Part shown: positions 1 through 4,879 of the stretch, piece by piece
Numbering within the stretch: position 1 is the first letter of the stretch
Layout of the letters: every line of letters begins with the position of its first letter
NCBI GenBank assembly: GCA_027297005.1
Contig: JAPUIN010000277.1
Coordinates: forward strand, 1 to 6,160
Source: Acidobacteriota bacterium
Lineage (GTDB): Bacteria; Acidobacteriota; Polarisedimenticolia; Gp22-AA2
Length of the DNA: 6,160 nt
Direction of reading: 5' to 3'
Notes under the pieces: model-generated
What the model saw: only the letters and a program-made list of their open reading frames with translations
Databases searched by the model: none
Told to the model about the DNA's origin: nothing
Program-made: the position numbers and the translations under genes

Positions 1-1
1 G

Positions 2-622
2 CGCGGACAGGTCGCCGCCATCGCCGCCGTGCGCGCTCTCAGGGAGATCCGAGCCTTCGGCCGGGACTGCGGGCGACTGAGCGGCTTCTGTGAGGAGATT
101 GCATCCGTCACCGGCGTCCGCGTCGTCCCCTCGAAGAGCGCCGCCGCGGCGGTCCGCGGCGCCGACATCGTGACAACCGTCACGAACTCGGCGACGCCGG
201 TGCTCGAGGGTTCCTGGCTGGCGGAGGGGACGCACGTTAACGCCGTCGGCAGCAACCGGATCGATCGACGTGAGATCGATCCGGTGACCGTCCGGCGTGC
301 CGATCTCCTCGTCGTCGACTCGATTGAGCAGGCCCGGATCGAGGCGGGGGACCTGGTCGACGATCCGACCGATGCGGTCGGCCGCTTCAACGATGATCGC
401 CCCGGCGGGTACTCCCGCGCGCGGCCGGGGACGCCGGCTCTCGAGAGGGCGGTCGAGCTGGCCGGGATCGTCTCGGGCGAGCATCCGGGGCGCGGCTCAC
501 GGGACGAGATCACCCTGTTCGAGTCGCTCGGCATCGGGCTCGAGGACCTCGCGGCCGCTTCGATCGTTTACGACCGCGCCGTCGAGACTGGCGCGGGGAC
601 GCGTATCCCGCCAGAGGCCTGA
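2..622 (+). CDS. Ornithine cyclodeaminase / mu-crystallin family protein, 5'-truncated by window edge
   Basis: The reading frame is open from the first base of the window and encodes the last 206 residues of what is normally a 310-350 residue NAD(P)-dependent enzyme. It opens inside the family's Rossmann nucleotide-binding motif (RGQVAAIAAVRALREI), so the GTG at 29 is an internal valine and not a start. Further family signatures follow: GADIVTTVTNS, the segment EGTHVNAVGSNRIDRREID, VVDSIEQARIEAGDL, and the C-terminal ITLFESLGIGLEDLAAA. Members include ornithine cyclodeaminase, archaeal-type alanine dehydrogenase and ketimine reductase; they are cytoplasmic dimers acting on amino or imino acids. 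The AVGSNR.DRRE variant does not decide among these, and the substrate-binding N-terminal half is outside the window. The gene ends with TGA 12 nt before the bolA-family gene, so it probably leads an operon that continues through the UbiD gene. Family assignment is firm; substrate is unknown. Confidence 0.9.
   Translation, partial: RGQVAAIAAVRALREIRAFGRDCGRLSGFCEEIASVTGVRVVPSKSAAAAVRGADIVTTVTNSATPVLEGSWLAEGTHVNAVGSNRIDRREIDPVTVRRADLLVVDSIEQARIEAGDLVDDPTDAVGRFNDDRPGGYSRARPGTPALERAVELAGIVSGEHPGRGSRDEITLFESLGIGLEDLAAASIVYDRAVETGAGTRIPPEA
255..285. repeat. Perfect 12-bp inverted repeat inside the cyclodeaminase-family gene
   Basis: Arms at 255-266 (ACCGGATCGATC) and 274-285 (GATCGATCCGGT) are exact reverse complements separated by 7 nt. 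The arms cover codons of the conserved family segment NRIDRREIDPV, so the repeat may be a by-product of two similar Ile-Asp codon pairs. The stem is nevertheless long and fully paired for a coding region. No role is assigned. Confidence 0.6.
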
Positions 623-623
623 T

Positions 624-627
624 AGGA
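624..627 (+). promoter_or_regulatory. Ribosome binding site for the BolA-family gene
   Basis: AGGA lies 7 nt before the ATG at 635 and just after the upstream stop codon. It supports the chosen BolA start and reinitiation after the cyclodeaminase-family gene. Confidence 0.6.
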
Positions 628-634
628 TCAGCCG

Positions 635-910
635 ATGACCACCGCCGATAGGATCGAGTCAATCCTGCGCGAGCGCTTCCGGCCGCTGCACCTGGAGCTG
701 ACCGACGACTCCGCGAAGCATGTCGGCCATCCGGGAGCGACGTCGGGCGGCGGACACTTCGATCTGCTGATCGTCTCCGAGCGATTCGAGGGGCACACCC
801 TGCTCGAACGGCACCGGATGGTCAACGAAGCGCTCGGCGATCTGATCGGCGGTGAGATCCACGCGCTGGCGCTCCGGACGATCCCCCCCTCCGAGTGGCG
901 CAAGCCGTGA
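635..910 (+). CDS. bolA: BolA family protein
   Basis: This 91-residue protein matches the BolA fold over its full length, which is the usual family size (about 80-105). Visible signatures are HLELTDDSAKHVGHPGA near residues 19-35, GGHFDLLIVSERFEGHTLLERHRMVNEAL in the middle (the core helix-turn-helix-like class II KH region, with the RHRMVN signature), and the C-terminal HALALRTIPPSEW. The His of HALAL is the strongly conserved His that, in BolA-glutaredoxin complexes, helps bind a [2Fe-2S] cluster. Known BolA proteins act in the cytoplasm with monothiol glutaredoxins in iron-sulfur trafficking, and E. coli BolA also acts in stress and morphology control. No glutaredoxin gene is visible here. 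The ATG start has an AGGA ribosome binding site. Its 3' end overlaps the start of the UbiD gene, implying translational coupling. IbaG-type and BolA-type members cannot be separated with certainty. Confidence 0.93.
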   Translation: MTTADRIESILRERFRPLHLELTDDSAKHVGHPGATSGGGHFDLLIVSERFEGHTLLERHRMVNEALGDLIGGEIHALALRTIPPSEWRKP

Positions 911-2742
911 CGGAGGCGCGCGGCGAAGCGCTTTCAAATCTCAGGCTCTATCTCGACCTTCTACGCCGGGAAGAAGATCTGGTCGAGATCGAGGCCGAGG
1001 TCGATCCCCATCTCGAAGCGGCCGAGATCCACCGCCGCGTGATCGCCGCCGGTGGGCCGGCGCTCCTCTTCCGGCGGATCCGGGGGTCCTCCTTCCCCGC
1101 CGTCACCAACCTGTTCGGTACCACCCGCCGTGTGGACCTGGCCTTCGGGCGGCGGCCGAAAGCGCTGCTCGAACGGGTCGCCCGTCTCCCCGAAACTCTC
1201 CTGCCGCCGACGGCGGGGAGGCTGTGGGACCACCGAGATCTGCTCGGCAACCTGGTTCACATCGGCCTGTCGGAACGATCCTCCGGACCGGTCATGGAGA
1301 GGACCGCCGGCACTCCCGATCTCGGCCGCTTTCCAGTCTTCACGACCTGGTCGAAGGATGGCGGCCCGTTCATCACGCTGCCGCTCGTCTGCACGGAGCA
1401 TCCCGACGGACGGGGGCACAACCTCGGGATCTACCGCATGCAGGTGTACGACGCCCGGACCGCCGGCATGCACTGGCAGATTGGTAAAGGGGGCGGCTTT
1501 CACTACGCCGCCGCCGAGGAGCGCGGTGAGTCACTGCCGGTCTCCGTCTCCCTCGGCGGCCCGCCGGCTCTGCTCCTGTCGGCCGTCGCGCCTCTTCCCG
1601 AGAACGTCCCCGAGCTGCTGCTTGCCTCGGTTCTCCTCGGGCGGCGTCTGCCGATCATCCGGACGGGACCGGGCGCTCCCCCCTTCGCCGCCGAGGCCGA
1701 GTTCGCGCTGATCGGCCGCGTGTCACCGCATGAGCGCCGTGATGAAGGGCCGTTCGGTGATCACTACGGCTACTACTCCCTCACCCATCCCTACCCGGTC
1801 TTCCGGGTTGACGCCATCCACCACCGCCGCGACGCGATCTACCCGGCGACCGTCGTCGGCAAGCCGCGCCAGGAGGATTTCTACATTGGCGACTATCTCC
1901 AGGAGCTCCTCTCGCCGCTGTTCCCGGTCGTCATGCCGGCGGTGCGCGACCTGTGGTCGTACGGCGAGACCGGCTACCACTCCCTCGCCGCCGCGGTCGT
2001 CCGGCAGCGGTACAAGCGCGAGGCGATGGCCTCGGCCTTCCGGATCCTCGGCGAGGGGCAGCTGTCGCTCACCAAGTTTCTCCTGGTTCTAGATCGGCCG
2101 ACCGACCTCAAGGATTTCAGGACGGTCCTCACCGAGGTGCTGCGGCGCGCCGACTTCCGCACCGATCTCTACGTCTTCTCGAACCTGTCGATGGACAGCC
2201 TCGATTACGCCGGTCCACGGATCAACGAGGGGAGCAAGGGTGTGCTGCTCGGCGTGGGCGATCCGGTGCGCGATCTGCCATCGGAGTTCGGGGGACCGCC
2301 CCCGCCCGGCGCGCGGGACGTCCGGGTCTTCTCGCCTGGATGCCTCGTGGTGGGGACGGCGCCTTTCCCCTCCGGGGTTGCCGCCGGGCAGGCTGCGCCG
2401 GACCTAGCGCCGATCCTCGAGCACCCCTCGCTTGCCGACTGGCCGCTCGTCGTGATCACCGACGATGCAGCACGCGCAACGAAGAGTGTCTTCAACTTCC
2501 TCTGGTCGACCTTCACCCGCTTTGAGCCAGCGGCTGATGTGCATGGCCGCTCGGTCTCACTGATCCGCCATCATCCATCGTTCACGCCGCCGATCGCAAT
2601 CGACGCCCGGATGAAGCCGACCTACCCCGAAGAGCTGTTTTGCGACGAGGAGACGGCGGCGCTCGTGACGAAGCGGTGGAAGGAGTACTTCCCCGAACGG
2701 GGGGTCGAGATGGGAGCCTCGGACCGCGCGCATCTGGATTGA
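895..2742 (+). CDS. ubiD: UbiD family prenyl-FMN-dependent decarboxylase (long form)
   Basis: UbiD-family enzymes use prenylated FMN, supplied by a UbiX-type prenyltransferase, for reversible decarboxylation of aromatic or unsaturated acids; some act in ubiquinone or menaquinone synthesis. This product has 615 residues against about 497 for E. coli UbiD; the extra length is mostly C-terminal, as in long-form members. Compared from memory with E. coli UbiD and fungal Fdc1, I place cofactor/metal residue N176 and catalytic R181 in HNLGIYRMQ, metal ligand E240 in VPELLLAS, and the acidic pair E284 and D289 in DEGPFGDH. D289 aligns with Fdc1 Glu282; E. coli UbiD also has Asp there. The expected metal-ligand His after the HWQ motif appears as Gly197 (HWQIGKGGGFHY). 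The listed start is GTG 895. GTG 907 is about equally good, giving a GTGA overlap with the bolA stop; neither has a clear Shine-Dalgarno, fitting coupled translation. Family is firm; substrate is open. No ubiX is in the window. Confidence 0.93.
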   Translation: MAQAVTEARGEALSNLRLYLDLLRREEDLVEIEAEVDPHLEAAEIHRRVIAAGGPALLFRRIRGSSFPAVTNLFGTTRRVDLAFGRRPKALLERVARLPETLLPPTAGRLWDHRDLLGNLVHIGLSERSSGPVMERTAGTPDLGRFPVFTTWSKDGGPFITLPLVCTEHPDGRGHNLGIYRMQVYDARTAGMHWQIGKGGGFHYAAAEERGESLPVSVSLGGPPALLLSAVAPLPENVPELLLASVLLGRRLPIIRTGPGAPPFAAEAEFALIGRVSPHERRDEGPFGDHYGYYSLTHPYPVFRVDAIHHRRDAIYPATVVGKPRQEDFYIGDYLQELLSPLFPVVMPAVRDLWSYGETGYHSLAAAVVRQRYKREAMASAFRILGEGQLSLTKFLLVLDRPTDLKDFRTVLTEVLRRADFRTDLYVFSNLSMDSLDYAGPRINEGSKGVLLGVGDPVRDLPSEFGGPPPPGARDVRVFSPGCLVVGTAPFPSGVAAGQAAPDLAPILEHPSLADWPLVVITDDAARATKSVFNFLWSTFTRFEPAADVHGRSVSLIRHHPSFTPPIAIDARMKPTYPEELFCDEETAALVTKRWKEYFPERGVEMGASDRAHLD

Positions 2743-2815
2743 CGAATGAACTGGAAAAGATGCGAGGCTGTGCTGCTTCGAAGCGGTGCGGGCGGGATGG
2801 AGCCGGGTGGAGAGA

Positions 2816-2850
2816 GCCTGTTCAATCCGCGAACTCAGGCTGGCGCTTTT
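2816..2850 (+). terminator. Weak candidate terminator between the convergent blocks
   Basis: GCCTGTTC (2816-2823) can pair with GAAC (2831-2834) and AGGC (2837-2840) around a 7-nt loop with a 2-nt bulge, and is followed by TGGCGCTTTT. It lies 74 nt after the UbiD stop and just before the opposing cupin stop. The stem is imperfect and the T-run is only four bases and offset, so this is tentative. The rest of the 2743-2854 gap shows only a short palindrome GCTTCGAAGC at 2775-2784 and no gene. Confidence 0.25.
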
Positions 2851-2854
2851 CGCA

Positions 2855-3589
2855 TCAGCGGTAGGGGTTACCCAACCAGCGCGCCTCGTAGCGCCCACCG
2901 AAGAGGTCGCGCGGCTCGGTGTCAATCTTGAGAACTGAAAAATCGGTCTTTGGATTTCCCACGGTGGCAGTGAAATCGAGGATCGTGGCTCCCTCTTTTC
3001 CCGCTCGAAAGGTATGGATGTTGTCGCGCGTTCGCGTGAGCTCCGACAGTCGTCCGGGAAGCAGCAGACCACTACGCGTGCGTTGAACGACGAAAGGGGG
3101 CGTGCCGGATTTCGCCGGGGGCGCTTCTCCAACAATCTCGTAATGCTCGTATTGACACGCTCCCGCAACTCCGAGACTGACTGCGTTGTGGGACGGATGG
3201 TTGTGGGGTCGAATCACAGCGTGCGGTTGCAGTGTGAGTTCCACGACGAAGATCCGCCCCTGCGACCACGCCGGGCCCGTCTTGAGCCCATTCTTATCGA
3301 ACACGACTTTCCGGCGCGGTGGCACAGCATCGAGTGGTAGCTGCGAGACGAGGCTGGTTAATTCACGAATGTACCGCTCCTCGCTCATCCCCTCCTCATC
3401 AAAGAGCCGCTCGGCGAGCTCAATCCAGTCATTGAAAAAAGGCTCAGCGCTTCGGTCTGCGACCCGACTGGAACGTGGTTCCGCTAAGGCAAAACGCCCC
3501 AGGGCCAAGGATAGGGCCGCGGCAGCGGAACCTTTCAGCACGGTGCGCCTGCCCACGTGAACACCAGGCGGGGAAGAGAGGGGGTTCAT
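2855..3589 (-). CDS. Tat-exported cupin resembling ADO/PCO-type thiol dioxygenases
   Basis: From ATG 3589 the product has 244 residues. Residues 12-36 form a twin-arginine signal: GRRTVLKG, a hydrophobic run (SAAAALSLAL), and a likely signal-peptidase site after FALA (36|37). The mature part has a cupin core. The segment IRPHNHPSHNAVSLGVAGACQYEHYEI (126-152) supplies two metal ligands, H129 and H131. DNIHTFRAGKEGATILDFTATVG (189-211) supplies the third, H192. This last segment closely resembles the second cupin motif of cysteamine dioxygenase and plant cysteine oxidases (DN-I/L-H...LD). Those enzymes use Fe(II) held by three His to oxidise thiols to sulfinates with O2, and are normally intracellular. 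Export makes a periplasmic thiol or peptide substrate likely, but this is inference. The ATG at 3670 is less likely: it would put the Tat motif too deep, overlaps a candidate promoter, and ATG 3589 has its own purine-rich RBS. GC content is below that of the neighbours. Confidence 0.8.
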   Translation of the reverse strand: MNPLSSPPGVHVGRRTVLKGSAAAALSLALGRFALAEPRSSRVADRSAEPFFNDWIELAERLFDEEGMSEERYIRELTSLVSQLPLDAVPPRRKVVFDKNGLKTGPAWSQGRIFVVELTLQPHAVIRPHNHPSHNAVSLGVAGACQYEHYEIVGEAPPAKSGTPPFVVQRTRSGLLLPGRLSELTRTRDNIHTFRAGKEGATILDFTATVGNPKTDFSVLKIDTEPRDLFGGRYEARWLGNPYR

Positions 3590-3595
3590 GGGATT

Positions 3596-3603
3596 CTTCT
3601 CTC
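3596..3603 (-). promoter_or_regulatory. Ribosome binding site deciding the cupin start
   Basis: On the minus strand, GAGAGAAG ends 6 nt before the ATG at 3589. It is a moderate purine-rich match and, with the position of the Tat motif, favours this start over the upstream ATG at 3670. Confidence 0.45.
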
Positions 3604-3648
3604 GATACCGGTTGTCCGTGTTGGCGACTACGCCTCGTCCTCTCCGAA

Positions 3649-3658
3649 CACCGCGGTG
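3649..3658. promoter_or_regulatory. 10-bp perfect palindrome near the predicted cupin transcription start (possible operator)
   Basis: CACCGCGGTG is a perfect palindrome located about 60 nt upstream of the cupin ATG and immediately downstream of the candidate -10 box. Its position would suit a repressor site, but no known operator consensus is recognised and GC-rich palindromes of this length arise by chance. Confidence 0.25.
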
Positions 3659-3665
3659 ATGTCGC

Positions 3666-3693
3666 CTCATAGACTGCGCATCTGGCCCGTCAA
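3666..3693 (-). promoter_or_regulatory. Candidate sigma-70-type promoter for the cupin gene
   Basis: Read on the minus strand, TTGACG (3688-3693) and TATGAG (3666-3671) are separated by 16 nt, giving 5/6 and 4/6 matches to the -35 and -10 consensus. The predicted transcript would begin near 3659, leaving a leader of about 70 nt before ATG 3589. A promoter here fits the 167-nt gap after the oxygenase gene, which is long compared with the other gene spacings in the window. Confidence 0.35.
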
Positions 3694-3704
3694 AGTATAT
3701 CGAG

Positions 3705-3717
3705 GAGTTCGCAACTC
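3705..3717. repeat. Short inverted repeat upstream of the candidate promoter
   Basis: GAGTT (3705-3709) and AACTC (3713-3717) are perfect 5-bp arms around 3 nt, lying 11 bp upstream of the candidate -35 box. It could be an activator site or a weak hairpin after the oxygenase gene. No T-run follows on the minus strand beyond scattered Ts, so a terminator is not claimed. Confidence 0.3.
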
Positions 3718-3756
3718 AACGCGACCTGGCGGGTAAAACTGAAGCTGCGTGGTGGG

Positions 3757-4869
3757 TCAGCTGCCCGCGTACTCGTCGCCGTAGTACTTGCTCGTGATGC
3801 GAGTATGGAACTCCTCGGCCCTGATCGGTTCGTATCTGGGAACGCCCAGCCCCGGCAACACCTCGAGAATCTCATTTTCCCAGACGTAGATGGCCATGGG
3901 GAATGAAACGCGGGGTTCGTCTTTGTCGGACCGATCCGGCGGCTGGCTGACGCGATGGGTCGTGGACGGGAGCCGGTCGTTGGTGATGCGCTGGATATAG
4001 TCGCCAGTGTTCAGGATCACGCTCCCCGATGGAGCGTTCATCCGGATCCACTTCATGTTCGACCGGTTGAGGACCTGGAGTCCTCCTGCCTCGGGGACAG
4101 GCAGGAAGGTGAACAGATCCACGTCCTCGTGCCCGAGCATGCGACCGCCGCCGGCCGCGCGGTCGGCGGCGCCGATCGGAGGGTAGTAGTTCAGTCGGAA
4201 ACCGAAATTCGTGGCCGTGAGCTTCCGATCATAAAGGTGCGGGTCACAACCGAGGTACGCGAGGATGCTCTGCATGATCGGCAGGGTCAGCTTCTCCTGC
4301 GCCTGGCAGATGCAGCGGAAGTCTCGTTCGAACCCCGGCAACGGCCAGAACTCCTCCTCCCGAAACCCCATTCGCCCGTCCATATTGAAGGCGCGGCGAC
4401 AGAACACCCATCCCTCCACCAGGTCCGGGTGGATGATCGTCGTCTCCTTGATGGGGAAGTATCCCTGATTCACCGAGCCGTGCCGTTTCGCAAGGTAGCG
4501 CTCGCGCTGCGCCGGTGTGGTGGCCTCGAACAGCTCCTTGATCCTCGCGGCACCCTTCCGGTACAGATCCGGATCGACGCCATGTCCGATCAGGATGGCG
4601 AAGCCGATGCTCCCCAGTGCCGATCCCAGCTCGGCGGCGAACCGCCTCCTGCCCGCCTCACCGCCGTGAAAGAACTCCGCCATGTCGCAGGTACGGATCT
4701 CGAACCGGTCGTCGAACTCCTCGCGCGCCGCATCCTCGGACAGGCGATACGTCTGGTCCTTGCGGACCTGCTCATAGCGCCTGAATTCCTGATTCACGGC
4801 CGAGACGCCGCGCTTGCGGCTCTCGCTATCACCCGCGCTCACGGTGCACCTCGTTCTCTCTCGCGGCAT
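3757..4869 (-). CDS. Fe(II)/2-oxoglutarate-dependent oxygenase, isopenicillin N synthase-like
   Basis: The 370-residue product has the two-part layout of this superfamily. The N-terminal DIOX_N-type region includes IGFAILIGHGV (88-98). The double-stranded beta-helix carries FRLNYYPP (224-231), the metal motif GHEDVD with H247 and D249, GGLQVLN (262-268), the distal ligand H305 in TTHRVSQP, and R320-V-S322, the RxS motif that binds the 2-oxoglutarate carboxylate. All expected iron and co-substrate residues are therefore present. Such enzymes couple 2-oxoglutarate decarboxylation to hydroxylation, desaturation or ring formation in the cytoplasm; the substrate cannot be told from sequence. The gene follows the NSS transporter stop by 10 nt on the same strand, so the two are likely co-transcribed and the transported solute may be the substrate (inference). 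ATG 4869 lacks a clear Shine-Dalgarno; GTG 4842 (361 residues) has GAGG 6 nt upstream and may be the true start. The first 30 residues show no conserved motif. Confidence 0.92.
   Translation of the reverse strand: MPRERTRCTVSAGDSESRKRGVSAVNQEFRRYEQVRKDQTYRLSEDAAREEFDDRFEIRTCDMAEFFHGGEAGRRRFAAELGSALGSIGFAILIGHGVDPDLYRKGAARIKELFEATTPAQRERYLAKRHGSVNQGYFPIKETTIIHPDLVEGWVFCRRAFNMDGRMGFREEEFWPLPGFERDFRCICQAQEKLTLPIMQSILAYLGCDPHLYDRKLTATNFGFRLNYYPPIGAADRAAGGGRMLGHEDVDLFTFLPVPEAGGLQVLNRSNMKWIRMNAPSGSVILNTGDYIQRITNDRLPSTTHRVSQPPDRSDKDEPRVSFPMAIYVWENEILEVLPGLGVPRYEPIRAEEFHTRITSKYYGDEYAGS
4849..4852 (-). promoter_or_regulatory. Ribosome binding site for an alternative oxygenase start
   Basis: GAGG on the minus strand is 6 nt before GTG 4842, inside the longer reading frame from ATG 4869. 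The upstream ATG has no comparable site, so the shorter 361-residue protein is favoured by translation signals, while the longer one is favoured by start-codon type. Confidence 0.4.
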
Positions 4870-4879
4870 TGATTGCGGT

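Noticed and set aside
29..622. Complete 197-residue protein starting at GTG 29
   Set aside because: The conserved Rossmann motif of the cyclodeaminase family begins before this codon and the frame stays open to the window edge, so the gene is truncated rather than starting here.
961..1503. 180-codon minus-strand frame within the UbiD gene
   Set aside because: Antisense of conserved UbiD sequence, with no motif of its own and no ribosome binding site noted.
2775..2784. Palindrome GCTTCGAAGC as a terminator hairpin
   Set aside because: It leaves no proper loop for a stable stem and has no adjacent T-run.
2746..2931. Small plus-strand frame after the UbiD gene
   Set aside because: It runs into the antisense of the cupin gene, has no recognisable domain and no good ribosome binding site; treated as noncoding intergenic DNA.
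3590..3670. N-terminal extension of the cupin from the ATG at 3670
   Set aside because: It would place the Tat arginines at residue 41-42 behind an Arg-rich non-signal stretch, and it overlaps the candidate -10 box; ATG 3589 gives a normal Tat signal with an RBS.
3955..4872. 305-codon open frame on the plus strand opposite the 2OG oxygenase
   Set aside because: No recognisable motif; the minus strand carries the complete HxD...H and RxS set, so this is a shadow frame.
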